From positions 62,001 through 126,000 of the forward strand of contig CAZPHV010000006.1 of the NCBI GenBank assembly GCA_964586455.1: a stretch of 64,000 nucleotides of DNA. The letters run 5' to 3'. Below the pieces are notes generated by a model. It worked only from the letters and a program-made list of their open reading frames with translations. It did no database searches and was not told the origin of the DNA. The position numbers and the translations under genes are program-made. The DNA is from Aquimonas sp964586455. GTDB taxonomy: Bacteria; Pseudomonadota; Gammaproteobacteria; Xanthomonadales; Xanthomonadaceae. Positions 46,587 through 56,192 of this stretch are shown piece by piece (the stretch's first letter is position 1; each line of letters starts with the position of its first letter).

Positions 46587-47078
46587 ATGCTGATGCTGGT
46601 GGGCATGCTGGCGCTGGCCGCTTGCGGCTCGGCACCTAAGCGTCCGCCGCCGGCATCAGTGCCGACAAGCGGCGCGGCCCACGGCAGCGCCGGCGTGGTC
46701 GGTCACCTGGCGCAGGATGTGCTGTTTCTCGCGCTCTCGCTGGTGGGCACGCCTTACCGCTACGGCGGCAACACGCCGCAGGCCGGCTTCGACTGCAGCG
46801 GGTTGATCGGCTACGTGTTCCGCCAAGCGGCGGCGCTCAGCCTGCCGCGCACCACCCGCGAGCTGCAGGCCATGCGTGGCCGCGAGGTCCGTCGCGACGC
46901 CCTGGCCTCGGGCGATCTGGTGTTCTTCGGCGCCCGCGGCCGCGTCAATCACGCCGGCATCTATGTGGGTGAGGGGCGCTTCGTGCACGCACCCAGCAGC
47001 GGCGGCACGGTGCGGCTGGATGCGCTGGACGGACACTACTGGCGCGACAGCTATCTGGGGGCGAAGCGCGTGCTGTGA
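46587..47078 (+). CDS. NlpC/P60 family lipoprotein
   Basis: A cysteine peptidase, probably cutting peptide bonds in peptidoglycan in the periplasm. The NlpC/P60 domain has FDCSGLIGYVFRQ (catalytic Cys), NHAGIYVGEG (His) and the third polar residue after it; upstream GTPYRYGGNTPQAG matches the family. The N-terminus LVGMLALAACGSA is a lipobox (LAAC). With the ATG at 46587 the signal has no positive residues, so a start further upstream (up to 46503, in the divergent slyD leader) is possible and the true start is uncertain. Confidence 0.85.
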   Translation: MLMLVGMLALAACGSAPKRPPPASVPTSGAAHGSAGVVGHLAQDVLFLALSLVGTPYRYGGNTPQAGFDCSGLIGYVFRQAAALSLPRTTRELQAMRGREVRRDALASGDLVFFGARGRVNHAGIYVGEGRFVHAPSSGGTVRLDALDGHYWRDSYLGAKRVL

Positions 47079-47694
47079 GTGCGCGGCGTCACGATGGCGA
47101 AGCCCGGTCGTGGGGGGGCTCTGATGAACTGGGGCGTCTTGCGCGAGCCTGCTCGTGGCTCTCCCGCAGGCACAGGCCCCGAAAGAAGCGAGGCCTTGAG
47201 CCAGTAGATGCGCTGCGCGCATCCACCCTGCACACGAAGGCTTGCCGCTTTGTTCGGGGCAAGGCGTCACTCTTACTCGTAGGGTAGATAAGCGCAGCGC
47301 ATCTACCAGCAAGTCCGACGGAAGCCGAGCGCCAGGCAAAGCCCGGAGATCGAACTCGCCGACATCGAATCCGCGGACCCCGCGCTCCGAGACGCATGCC
47401 GCACACCCAGCCGAGGCCTCACCTGAACCGCGCCGCGAGATTTAGGGTGACCTCGGCGCCCGCGTGCTGTAGTCTCCGCGTCGCCCCGAGGTGCCGTGCG
47501 CTCTCCCCAGGGCCTGAGTTCCCGATGTGGCCACGCCACGCCAGGAAATGCCGGGTCCAGCCGCCGCCCTTTCTATCCTCGGAGCTGTCCCTGATGCGAT
47601 GTTCGCATCGGGGGTCGCAGGCGAATCCTCGCCATGTCAGTTTTTCCCTTGAGCGCGGTTGCAGGGAGCGCTCGGGACCGTCACGGAATCTCCC
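47079..47694. other. intergenic region with an inverted palindrome pair
   Basis: About 615 bases before rhlE. Elements at 47204-47226 (GTAGATGCGCTGCGC..ATCCACC) and 47279-47307 (GTAG then GGTAGATAAGCGCAGCG..ATCTACC) share a GGTAGAT / ATCTACC palindrome class. A long GC-rich leader with the hairpin GATGCGA-TG-TTCGCATC near 47597 precedes rhlE. No gene seen. Confidence 0.6.
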
Positions 47695-49029
47695 ATGTCA
47701 TTTGAAACCCTCGGGCTCTCCAGCCCGCTGCTGCGCGCTTTGTCCGATCTCGGCTACACGCAACCCACCGAAATCCAGGTGCAGGCCATCCCCCACGTGC
47801 TCCAGGGCCGCGACGTGCTGGCCGGCGCGCAGACCGGCACCGGCAAGACCGCCGCGTTCGCGCTGCCGCTGCTGCAGCGTCTGGCCGGCGGCCAGCCCGC
47901 GCAGGGCAAGCGCCCGCGTGCACTGGTACTGACTCCCACCCGCGAACTCGCCGCCCAGGTACAGGAAAGCATTCGCGAATACGGCAAGCAGCTGCGTATC
48001 CGCTCGACCACCGTGTTCGGTGGTGTTGGCATGAGCCCGCAGATCGACGCGCTGCGTCGCGGCGTCGACATCCTTGTCGCCACCCCTGGCCGCCTGATCG
48101 ACCACCTCGGCCAGGGCACGATCGATCTGTCGCATATCGAAGTGCTGATTCTTGACGAAGCCGACCGCATGCTCGACATGGGCTTCCTGCCGGCGATCAA
48201 GCGCATCGTCGCGCGCGTTCCGCACACCCGGCAGACCCTGCTGTTCTCGGCCACCTTCGCCGACCCGATCCGCGAGCTGGCCCAGCAGTTCCTGAAGAAC
48301 CCGGTCGAAGTCCAGGTCGCCGCGCGCAACAGCACCGTGGCGATGATCGAGCACGTGGTGTATCCGGTCGACACCGCCAAGAAGCGCGATCTTCTGCTGC
48401 ATGTGCTGAGCCAGGACAGCCGCCGTCAGACCCTGGTGTTCAGCCGCACCAAGCATGGCGCCGACCGCCTCGTCCGCCAGCTTGAAGCCGCCGGCCTGCG
48501 CGCTGCCGCCATTCACGGCAACAAGAGCCAGGGTGCGCGCACCAAGGCGCTGAGTGATTTCAAGTCGGGCCGCGTGACCACGCTGGTCGCCACCGATATC
48601 GCCGCGCGCGGTATCGACATCGACCAGCTGCCCACGGTCATCAACTTCGATCTGCCGATGGTGGCCGAGGACTACGTGCACCGCATCGGCCGCACCGGCC
48701 GCAACGGCAGCACCGGCCATGCGATTTCGCTGGTCTGCCATGAAGAAGTCGGCCAGCTGCGCGACATCCATCGCCTGATCGGTCGCGAGATTCCGCAGGA
48801 GCTGATCCCCGGTTTTGAGCCGAACCAGCCGCTGCAGGTGAACCGATCGGCACCGCGCCCCTCGGGTGCGCCGAGGCCGCAGGCACGTCGCGGCAGCAGC
48901 GCGCGTCCCGGCAGTGGTGGTCGGCCAGGCGGCCAGTCGAGCTCGGCGGGCGGCAATGCCACGCCCAAGCCGGCAGGCCAGAATCACGGTCACGCCCGGC
49001 GTGCCACCGGCGGCGAACGCAGCCGCTGA
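47695..49029 (+). CDS. rhlE: DEAD-box RNA helicase, RhlE type
   Basis: A 444-residue cytosolic ATP-dependent RNA helicase. Q motif (F..LGLSSPLLRALSDLGYTQPTEIQVQAIP), motif I AQTGTGKTAAF, motif II LDEADRMLD, motif III SAT, motif V ATDIAARGIDI and motif VI HRIGRTGR are all intact. The last 70 residues are Gly/Arg/Ser/Pro-rich and probably bind RNA. ATG at 47695; a long leader hints at post-transcriptional, possibly cold, regulation. Confidence 0.94.
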   Translation: MSFETLGLSSPLLRALSDLGYTQPTEIQVQAIPHVLQGRDVLAGAQTGTGKTAAFALPLLQRLAGGQPAQGKRPRALVLTPTRELAAQVQESIREYGKQLRIRSTTVFGGVGMSPQIDALRRGVDILVATPGRLIDHLGQGTIDLSHIEVLILDEADRMLDMGFLPAIKRIVARVPHTRQTLLFSATFADPIRELAQQFLKNPVEVQVAARNSTVAMIEHVVYPVDTAKKRDLLLHVLSQDSRRQTLVFSRTKHGADRLVRQLEAAGLRAAAIHGNKSQGARTKALSDFKSGRVTTLVATDIAARGIDIDQLPTVINFDLPMVAEDYVHRIGRTGRNGSTGHAISLVCHEEVGQLRDIHRLIGREIPQELIPGFEPNQPLQVNRSAPRPSGAPRPQARRGSSARPGSGGRPGGQSSSAGGNATPKPAGQNHGHARRATGGERSR

Positions 49030-49079
49030 CGTATCGGGTCCGTCGATGAAGACGGCCTCAAACGTGATCCGCTGAACCC

Positions 49080-49116
49080 TGACAGGCCCGCCACGTGCGG
49101 GCCTGTCACGTTGTGG
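49080..49116 (+). terminator. rhlE terminator
   Basis: A 12-bp perfect stem TGACAGGCCCGC / GCGGGCCTGTCA with loop CACGT, then CGTTGTGG. It ends the rhlE transcript 50 bases after the stop. Confidence 0.75.
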
Positions 49117-49228
49117 TTCCCACGGACTCATGCAGCAGGCCCGTCGCCGCGTTCAGCGAAGCGCGTCCCCAACCTCACGGTAGCCGGGCTACTCTCGATC
49201 GCTGGCTCTCAACACACAGGGAACTCCC

Positions 49229-49492
49229 ATGCTCCGTCCCTTGTTCAGGTTCCTTCCAAACTTTCTGCGCCGTCGTCTGCAGCGCCTGCGCTTTCCGCAG
49301 CTGGCGCTGATCACCGGCCTGCTGTTCCTGATCACCCTGGTCGTGCCGGACCCCCTGCCCTTCGTCGACGAGCTGCTGCTGCTCGCCGGCACCTTGCTGC
49401 TGGGCAGCTGGAAGCATCGCCGCGAAGAGCACGCGCAGTCGCCGTCGCAAGCGCCAATTGAAGGCGAAGCGCGGCGGGTCGACAAACGCTGA
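49229..49492 (+). CDS. small membrane protein (DUF6116-like)
   Basis: An 87-residue inner-membrane protein with two hydrophobic segments (about 24-41 and 44-60) joined by PDPLPFVDE. It resembles the small xanthomonad family annotated DUF6116. A basic N-terminus (FLRRRLQRLR) is followed by a charged C-terminus. AGGGAA ribosome-binding site before the ATG. Function unknown; the next gene, tatD, begins 19 bases after its stop. Confidence 0.78.
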   Translation: MLRPLFRFLPNFLRRRLQRLRFPQLALITGLLFLITLVVPDPLPFVDELLLLAGTLLLGSWKHRREEHAQSPSQAPIEGEARRVDKR

Positions 49493-49511
49493 GCCCTCGG
49501 CTCGCACGCCC

Positions 49512-50288
49512 ATGCAGCTGATCGACAGCCACTGCCATCTGGACGCGCCCGAGTTCGACGCCGATCGCAGCGCCGTACTTGCTCAAGCGCGCGCGGCGGG
49601 GGTCATGGCCCAGATCATTCCCGCCATCACCGCCGCCAGCTGGCCCGCGCTGCGCGCACTTTGCGCGCGCGAGGCTGACCTGTTCTGCGCCTACGGGCTA
49701 CACCCGATGTTTCTGCCGGAGCATCGTCGTGAGCATCTGGACGCACTGGAACAGTGGGTCGAGCGCGAGCGGCCCGTCGCCGTCGGCGAATTCGGGCTGG
49801 ACTTCTACGTCGAGTCGCTGGACCCGATCGAGCAGCAGCACTACTTCGACGCCCAGCTTGCGATCGCTGCGGCTGCGAGGCTGCCGGTGATCCTGCATGC
49901 ACGGCGCGCGGTTGAGGCGACCCTGCTGGCACTCAAGCCCTACCGCGGTCGCCTGCGCGGCGTCGTGCACAGTTATGCCGGCAGCGCCGAGCAGGCCCAG
50001 CAACTGTTCGATCTCGGCTTCATGCTCGGCATCGGTGGCCCGGTGACCTACCCGCGGGCGCAGCGCCTGCGCGCGCTGGTGGCGAGCATGCCGATCGAAC
50101 ACCTGCTGCTGGAATCGGACGCACCGGACCAACCGCTGATGGCCTGGCGCGGCCAGCGCAACCTGCCCTCGCGCGTGGCCGAGATCGCGGCCTGCGTAGC
50201 CGCGCTGCGCGATCAACCGATTGCATATGTCGCAGAACACACCTGCGCCAACGCTCGGAGCCTCTTCAACCTGCCTGGCTCGCACTAA
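49512..50288 (+). CDS. tatD: TatD-family metal-dependent hydrolase
   Basis: A 258-residue TIM-barrel hydrolase of the TatD/YjjV DNase family, cytosolic. Metal-site residues appear in DSHCHLD (about 5-11), GEFGLDFY, HARRA, HSYAG and LLESDAPDQP. Members act as 3'-5' exonucleases in DNA repair or RNA turnover. ATG at 49512 chosen because it begins right at the conserved LIDSHCHLD strand; a longer N-terminus overlaps the previous gene. Confidence 0.9.
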   Translation: MQLIDSHCHLDAPEFDADRSAVLAQARAAGVMAQIIPAITAASWPALRALCAREADLFCAYGLHPMFLPEHRREHLDALEQWVERERPVAVGEFGLDFYVESLDPIEQQHYFDAQLAIAAAARLPVILHARRAVEATLLALKPYRGRLRGVVHSYAGSAEQAQQLFDLGFMLGIGGPVTYPRAQRLRALVASMPIEHLLLESDAPDQPLMAWRGQRNLPSRVAEIAACVAALRDQPIAYVAEHTCANARSLFNLPGSH

Positions 50289-50395
50289 ACGCTCGGCGCG
50301 GTGCGCACTTGCACCCTGCTCCTTGCGCGGCCACCGCACGTTGCTGCACCACCCGGACTCAAAAGCCCGAAAGTTCCTGCGTCAAAAAAAGTAAT

Positions 50396-50409
50396 TGACA
50401 GCGATGTCA
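50396..50409 (+). promoter_or_regulatory. LacI-type operator before the GH3 gene
   Basis: TGACAGCGATGTCA, a palindrome with half-sites TGACA and TGTCA around GCGA, overlaps a TTGACA -35 element (50395-50400; weak -10 AAAGTT after 17 bases). A near copy, TGACAGCGATATCG, lies upstream of the LacI-type gene at 58865. Both fit LacI-family operator style. Confidence 0.65.
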
Positions 50410-50496
50410 GTTTGAGGAAAGTTAGCGTCCACGGCGCATGAAGACGCCTGACGCTCCGCTGCGTGCGGAGACGATCCAAGTGGTGGGAGGAACATC

Positions 50497-53091
50497 GTGA
50501 GTTCAACAGAATCAGCCGGCCGCCCTGGGCAGCCCGTGGCGCGGGTGCGCTTGGCCTGCCGCCAAACCCAGCGCTCAAGTTCATTGCACGCCCTGCTGAC
50601 GACGGCATGCGTCGTTCTTGGCACCGGCTGCGCGCTGGCCGCGCCCGCGCAGCTCTCGCCAGAAGTTGACCCGCAGCAATGGCCGAAGGCCCAGACGGCC
50701 CTCAAACGCGAAGACGCGATCGAAGCACGCGTCGCTGAACTGCTGTCCCGCATGACGCTGGAGGAAAAGGTCGGCCAGCTGATCCAGGCCGACATCGGCA
50801 GCATCCGCCCGGAGGACCTGCGCCGCTACCCGCTGGGTTCGATTCTCGCCGGCGGCAACTCCGCGCCCGGCGGCAAGGCCTACGCGACCGCGCAGGAATG
50901 GCTCTCGCTGGCCGATGCCTTTCACGCCGCCAACGCGGGTCGCCGCGGCACCGTGATTCCGCTGCTGTTCGGCATCGACGCCGTGCACGGCCACAACAAT
51001 GTCATCGGCGCCACCCTGTTTCCCCACAACATCGGGCTTGGCGCGATGCGCGACCCGGCGCTGGTCGGACGGATCGCTGAAATTACCGCGCACGAGCTGC
51101 GGGTAACCGGAGCCGAATGGACTTTCGCGCCCACGCTCACCGTTCCGCGGGACGACCGCTGGGGCCGCAGCTACGAGGGGTATTCGGAAGATCCTGCCGT
51201 CGTCGCAAGCTACGCCGCCGCGGTGGTGCACGGCCTGCAGGGCGTACCCGGCAGTGAGGGTTTCCTGGGTGAGACACGCGTGCTGTCGGCGGCCAAGCAT
51301 TTCGTCGGCGACGGCGGCACCGCGGATGGTCGCGACCAGGGCGATACCCAGGTCAGCGAGGCAGAGCTTCGTGATATCCATGCGGCCGGCTACCCGCCCG
51401 CGATTGCTGCGGGCGTGCAGTCGGTGATGGCGAGTTTTTCGAGCTGGAACGGCGTCAAGCTGCATGGCCACCGCGGCCTGCTCACCGATGTGCTGCGCGG
51501 GCGCATGGGCTTCGACGGCTTCGTCGTCGGCGACTGGAACGGCCACGGCCAGGTGCCAGGCTGCACGCCGACGGATTGCCCGGCCTCGATCGAAGCCGGC
51601 GTCGACATGTTCATGGCGCCCGACACCTGGCGCGGACTGTTCGACAGCACACTCGCCGCCGCGCGCGCCAAACGCCTGAGCGCTGAGCGCATCGATGAAG
51701 CGGTTTCGCGGATTCTGCGGGTCAAGCTCGCGATGGGGCTGATGGATGCGCCCAAGCCTTCGGCACGTGCGCTGGGCGGGCGCTTTGAACTGATCGGTGC
51801 GGCCGAGCACCGGGCCGTGGCGCGTGAATCCGTGCGCCGCTCGCTGGTGCTGCTGAAGAATGCCGATCAGCTGCTGCCGCTGGATCCACGACGTCGCATC
51901 GGCGTCGCCGGTGATGGCGCCGACAGCGTAGCCAAGCAGAGCGGCGGCTGGACCCTCACATGGCAGGGCACCGGCACCCAGCCATCGGATTTTCCCGGTG
52001 CGACTTCGATCTGGCAGGGCCTGCGCACCCAGGTCGAGGCCGCTGGCGGCAAAGCCGAGCTGGCCCGTGACGGCCGCTTCGAGCAGCGCCCCGATGTCGC
52101 AGTCGTGGTGTTCGGCGAAGACCCGTACGCCGAGTTCCAGGGCGACATCGATACGCTGGCCTACCGCCCGGACGATCGCGGTGATCTGGAGCTGCTGCAG
52201 CGCCTGCGTGCCGACGGCATTCCCGTGGTCGCCGTGTTCCTGTCCGGCCGCCCACTGTGGGTCAATCGCGAGCTGAATGCATCGGACGCCTTTGTCGCCG
52301 CCTGGTTGCCTGGCAGCGAGGGTGGCGGCGTGGCAGATGTGCTGCTGCGCTCGGCCGACGGATCCATGCAGCACGACTTCCACGGCCGCCTCTCGTTCTC
52401 ATGGCCGGCGCGACCGGACCAGTTCACCTTGAACGTCGGTGATGCCGACTACGCACCGCTGTTCGCGTTCGGCCACGGTCTGCGCTATGGCGATGACGGC
52501 ACCCTGCCCGCCCTGCCTGAAGACTTCGATCTGTCAGCGGTCAGTCGCGCTGGCCAGTGGTTCGCCCGCGGCGCGCTGGCGCCCGGCGCGCGCTTCCAGC
52601 TGATCGACGCCGAGGGCACTCGCACCGTGGAGGGCAATGGCCCCGACGAGAGTGCCTCCGGCGCGCTGAGTTTCCGCGCGGTCGACCACCTCGCGCAGGA
52701 AGATGTTCGGCAGCTGCAATGGTCGGGCCCGGCCGAACTGCGACTGCAGCTGTCGGAGCCCGTCGACATCGAGCGCGAAACCAATGGCGATGTACGCCTG
52801 GTGCTGCGCCTGCGTACTGACGTGATTGGCAGCTCAGGTCTGAAGCTGGGCATGGGCTGCGGCAACTCTTGCGCTGCCTTGATTGAAATCGGACCTCAGC
52901 TGCAGCCGTCGCGGGGTGAATGGCAGCGCGTGGCAATGCCGCTGAAGTGCCTGCGCCACGCCGGTCTCAAGGCCGACCGCGTCGACTCCGTGCTGCGACT
53001 CAGCGCCGGCGCCGGCACCGATCTGCGCATCGCAGGTGTCGAGCTTGGCACCGACGCCGACCTGCTGATCGATTGCAGCACCACACCTTGA
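50497..53091 (+). CDS. GH3 beta-glucosidase/exo-beta-glucanase
   Basis: An 864-residue exported glycoside hydrolase of family 3, expected to release glucose from beta-glucosides or cellodextrins outside or in the periplasm. An N-terminal signal ends near residue 50 (ALAAPA); a Cys at 45 may alternatively lipidate. Domain order: GH3 N-terminal TIM barrel (about 75-400) with the nucleophile Asp in FDGFVVGDWNG, GH3 C-terminal domain (430-640), and a C-terminal ExoP-like beta-sandwich (670-860). Start GTG with GGAGG six bases upstream. First gene of the locus; an operator lies upstream. Confidence 0.92.
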   Translation: MSSTESAGRPGQPVARVRLACRQTQRSSSLHALLTTACVVLGTGCALAAPAQLSPEVDPQQWPKAQTALKREDAIEARVAELLSRMTLEEKVGQLIQADIGSIRPEDLRRYPLGSILAGGNSAPGGKAYATAQEWLSLADAFHAANAGRRGTVIPLLFGIDAVHGHNNVIGATLFPHNIGLGAMRDPALVGRIAEITAHELRVTGAEWTFAPTLTVPRDDRWGRSYEGYSEDPAVVASYAAAVVHGLQGVPGSEGFLGETRVLSAAKHFVGDGGTADGRDQGDTQVSEAELRDIHAAGYPPAIAAGVQSVMASFSSWNGVKLHGHRGLLTDVLRGRMGFDGFVVGDWNGHGQVPGCTPTDCPASIEAGVDMFMAPDTWRGLFDSTLAAARAKRLSAERIDEAVSRILRVKLAMGLMDAPKPSARALGGRFELIGAAEHRAVARESVRRSLVLLKNADQLLPLDPRRRIGVAGDGADSVAKQSGGWTLTWQGTGTQPSDFPGATSIWQGLRTQVEAAGGKAELARDGRFEQRPDVAVVVFGEDPYAEFQGDIDTLAYRPDDRGDLELLQRLRADGIPVVAVFLSGRPLWVNRELNASDAFVAAWLPGSEGGGVADVLLRSADGSMQHDFHGRLSFSWPARPDQFTLNVGDADYAPLFAFGHGLRYGDDGTLPALPEDFDLSAVSRAGQWFARGALAPGARFQLIDAEGTRTVEGNGPDESASGALSFRAVDHLAQEDVRQLQWSGPAELRLQLSEPVDIERETNGDVRLVLRLRTDVIGSSGLKLGMGCGNSCAALIEIGPQLQPSRGEWQRVAMPLKCLRHAGLKADRVDSVLRLSAGAGTDLRIAGVELGTDADLLIDCSTTP

Positions 53092-53160
53092 AGCCACCCC
53101 GCGCCAGCGGCGCGGAGCGGCAGCAATGCCATCGGGTCAGCCACCCGGTGTGATGAGAAT

Positions 53161-53185
53161 TCCCGTCGCGACGCGGCGGGCTTTT
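53161..53185 (+). terminator. terminator between GH3 gene and receptor gene
   Basis: Stem CCCGTCGC / GCGGCGGG (one wobble) with loop GAC, then CTTTT. Likely partial termination between the GH3 gene and the TonB-dependent receptor gene. Confidence 0.65.
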
Positions 53186-53243
53186 GGGGTAGTCAACAGG
53201 CGCACGGGCGAACACAGCCGCAGGCGCCGGGAGGGGATCGACA

Positions 53244-55913
53244 ATGCGCAGTACCCAGTATCAGGGCCGGCACACGCCGCGCCGTCATCGTCTGGCCGTT
53301 GCCACGGCCGTGGCGCTCACCGCGGTTGTACTTGCGGGCCCTGCGGCTGCGCAGGACAGCAGCAGCGAAGAGCGCGCCAAGCAACTCGACACCATCACGG
53401 TAACCGTGGACCGCCGCGAGCAGGACCTGCAGAAGTACGCCGGCACCGCTCAGTCATTCACCGGCGACGAGCTGCGTGCGCTCGGCATCAACAACGAGCT
53501 GCGCAACATCCAGGTCGCGGTGCCGGGCCTGAGCATCGCCAACCAGGAAGGCAACGTCGAGATTTTCATCCGCGGCGTCGGCTCCTCCAACAATACCGAG
53601 CTGGGCGACCCGGGTGCCGCACCGCATATCAACGGCGCCTACATTGCCCGGCCGCGCGGCCTGGGCGCGATGTTCTTCGACGTCGAGCGCGTCGAAGTCA
53701 ACAAGGGTCCGCAGGGTACCGTGCGCGGCCGCAACGCACTCGGCGGCAGCCTCAACATCGTCACCGTCAAGCCACAGCTCGGTGAAACCAGCGGCTACGC
53801 GCTGGGCGAGTACGGCAGCCGCGACCACATCGGCGGCGAGTTCGGCCTGAACCTGCCGCTGGGCCGCACCGCAGCGCTGCGCTTCTCCGGTTACCACGTC
53901 GAGAAGGACACCTCGTACAAGAATGTGGGCGACCCTTCGGTGCGACCGGCCGGCTTCCAGAAGGAAGATGCGGGCCGCCTGTCCTTCCTGTGGGAACCGA
54001 ACGAGGACCTGCGCGTATTCCTGATGGGCGACTACGGTCAGGAAGGTGGCACCGGCTATCCCGGCGCCAACATCTACGGCGCCGCGCTACAGGGCTTCTC
54101 GCCCGATGATCTCGACCTGCGTGAGGTCGTGTACTTCGGTAATCAGGGCACGCTGGACTCGACCAACAAGGGGCTGATGGCCAGCATCGGCTACGACTTC
54201 GGCGGACTGCGCGTCGAGTACAACACCTCGTTCCGCGACGTCGACTACACCCAGACCAATGCCAACAGCGCTGGCATCAACTGGCCCGGTCGCAATCTTG
54301 AGCAGCGTCCACTCGGCAGCAGCGACGGCTCGCGTCCGGACTACGATCTGTACTCGACCAACTATTGGGAAACCCTGTCGAAGTCGCAGACCCACGAGCT
54401 GCTGTTCTACTCGCCCGACTCCGCGCGCTTCCGCTGGACCGCTGGCGGCTTCTACTTCAAGGAAGATCAGCAGGTCGGTCTGTTCTCGCTGGCCGACAAG
54501 GGCGTGTTCTACTCCGGCACCGAGTTCACCATGCCCGATGTCAACAGCGACTCCTGGGCGGTGTTCGGCGACGGAACATTCGATGTCAATGACAGCTTCC
54601 GCCTGAAGGGCGGCCTGCGCTACACCGAGGAGTCGAAGTACCGTTACGGCATCGGCGGCAACTGGACGATCGGCCTGGGCGCCGAGGATGGCTGTTGCTT
54701 CTCCACGCGCCTGGGCACGCCCGGATTCCTGCCGGCGCTGACGCGGCGCCCGAACTTCGACGTGCGCGGCATCACCACCAACGCCGAACGCGCCCGTTTC
54801 CTGCTGCAGGGCATTCTGGCGGGCGGTCGCAACGACACGATCTTCCAGCAGATCGGCCCGATCGCGGACGGCAGCCTTCCGAACGGCGGCTGCGTGGATC
54901 GTCCCGATACCGGCGGCAACAATCTCAACTGCACCCCGGATGGTTCGCATCCCTGGATTTCGCTCAGCATTCCCGCTCAACAGGAAGGCAGCAGCGAGTT
55001 CGAGTTCAACGATTTCCGCATCGGCTTCGAGAAGGATCTTTCCGACAACCACCTGCTGTACGGCGCGGTCACCACGGGCCACAAGTCGGGCGGATTCAAC
55101 GACAGCTTCAACATCGACGTCATTCCGGAAACCTATAAGCCCGAGAAGATCTCCGCCTTCGAGCTGGGCTCGAAGCGCAGCTTCGATTTCCGCGGTCGCA
55201 ACTCGACCTTCAACGTCGCCGGTTTCTTCTACGACTACCGCGACCAGGTCTTCCAGGACCTCACCGCGATCGCCTTCAACCCGGAAACGGGCGAGGCCAC
55301 TGGCTTCGCGCTGGCCAATCGCAATGTCGGCAAGTCGCGGATCATGGGCGTCGAGGCCGACAGCATGATCAGCCTCTCGCGTGACTGGACACTCACCTTG
55401 AACGCGCTGCTGCTGGACACCGAAATCAAGAGTGGTGTGGTGGCGGATGTGCGCAGCATCGACTTCGGCCTGGGCGGAATCACCTCCGAGATCGATCTGT
55501 CGGGCAACGAGCTGCCGCTGTCCTCGAAACTCACCCTGAACGCGCGGCTGCAGCACATGTTCGATCTGGGCAACGGCGTGTTCGACTGGCAGATCCTCGC
55601 CAGCTATCGTTCGGCCTACTACCTGACCCAGTTCAACAATCGTGATGTGGTGTTCGTCGGTGATACCGCCGGCACCGTCTCCCGCGTCGAGGACGCCGCT
55701 ACTGCCGGCTTCCCGGATCGCCAGAGCGCCTACACCACGATCAATGCCGGCGCCGGCTACAGCCCGTCCAACAGCAACTGGCGTTTCGAGCTGTGGGCTT
55801 CGAACCTGCTGGGTGATGACGTCTCCCAAAAAGCGCTGGTCGGTTCGCAGCTGAACATCCGTTTCCTGAACGATCCGCGCAGCTACGGTCTGCGGGTGCG
55901 CTACCAGTTCTGA
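53244..55913 (+). CDS. TonB-dependent receptor
   Basis: An 889-residue outer-membrane transporter, probably for beta-glucan oligosaccharides given its neighbours. Signal peptide at about 1-36 (ending AAAQ). TonB box-like LDTITVTVDRREQ (about 50-60), plug domain (about 60-170) with NKGPQGTVRGRNALGGSLNI, then a 22-strand barrel ending in the aromatic RVRYQF expected for outer-membrane assembly. No STN domain. Lies downstream of the GH3 gene, before the symporter. Confidence 0.92.
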   Translation: MRSTQYQGRHTPRRHRLAVATAVALTAVVLAGPAAAQDSSSEERAKQLDTITVTVDRREQDLQKYAGTAQSFTGDELRALGINNELRNIQVAVPGLSIANQEGNVEIFIRGVGSSNNTELGDPGAAPHINGAYIARPRGLGAMFFDVERVEVNKGPQGTVRGRNALGGSLNIVTVKPQLGETSGYALGEYGSRDHIGGEFGLNLPLGRTAALRFSGYHVEKDTSYKNVGDPSVRPAGFQKEDAGRLSFLWEPNEDLRVFLMGDYGQEGGTGYPGANIYGAALQGFSPDDLDLREVVYFGNQGTLDSTNKGLMASIGYDFGGLRVEYNTSFRDVDYTQTNANSAGINWPGRNLEQRPLGSSDGSRPDYDLYSTNYWETLSKSQTHELLFYSPDSARFRWTAGGFYFKEDQQVGLFSLADKGVFYSGTEFTMPDVNSDSWAVFGDGTFDVNDSFRLKGGLRYTEESKYRYGIGGNWTIGLGAEDGCCFSTRLGTPGFLPALTRRPNFDVRGITTNAERARFLLQGILAGGRNDTIFQQIGPIADGSLPNGGCVDRPDTGGNNLNCTPDGSHPWISLSIPAQQEGSSEFEFNDFRIGFEKDLSDNHLLYGAVTTGHKSGGFNDSFNIDVIPETYKPEKISAFELGSKRSFDFRGRNSTFNVAGFFYDYRDQVFQDLTAIAFNPETGEATGFALANRNVGKSRIMGVEADSMISLSRDWTLTLNALLLDTEIKSGVVADVRSIDFGLGGITSEIDLSGNELPLSSKLTLNARLQHMFDLGNGVFDWQILASYRSAYYLTQFNNRDVVFVGDTAGTVSRVEDAATAGFPDRQSAYTTINAGAGYSPSNSNWRFELWASNLLGDDVSQKALVGSQLNIRFLNDPRSYGLRVRYQF

Positions 55914-56037
55914 TCTGCGGCGCGCGGCATTCAGATGCCCGCGCCCTATCGGCCGGGGCTGTGGCGGCAGTCAGCGCCAGGGAGGGCGCGATCGCTGCCA
56001 GGGGCTCACTGCCTTTCGTGGCTGCTTCTCCGCCGCG

Positions 56038-56064
56038 CCCGGCATCGTCGATCACGATGCCGGG
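56038..56064 (+). promoter_or_regulatory. hairpin after the receptor gene
   Basis: An 11-bp perfect stem CCCGGCATCGT / ACGATGCCGGG with loop CGATC, no T-tract. Could stabilise the receptor message or pause transcription. Confidence 0.4.
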
Positions 56065-56110
56065 CGCAGTGAAGGGCGGTGCGACACCAACGGCAGCCCG
56101 TTTTGCCATC

Positions 56111-56146
56111 GGCGCGGGGAACTCCCCGTCTCCGCGCCGCCTTTTT
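56111..56146 (+). terminator. terminator before the symporter gene
   Basis: Stem GGCGCGG / CCGCGCC with an inner hairpin (GGGGA / TCCCC) and CGCCTTTTT after it. It separates the receptor from the symporter transcript, at least in part. Confidence 0.6.
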
Positions 56147-56192
56147 CCGCTCGTCTGCAGCCAAGGTCCGCGACCCGGATCAAGGAGCTTCT

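Noticed and set aside
47698..49131. 477-codon open frame on the minus strand
   Set aside because: Antisense to rhlE, which has all helicase motifs.
54087..55829. 580-codon open frame on the minus strand
   Set aside because: Antisense to the TonB-dependent receptor; composition artefact.
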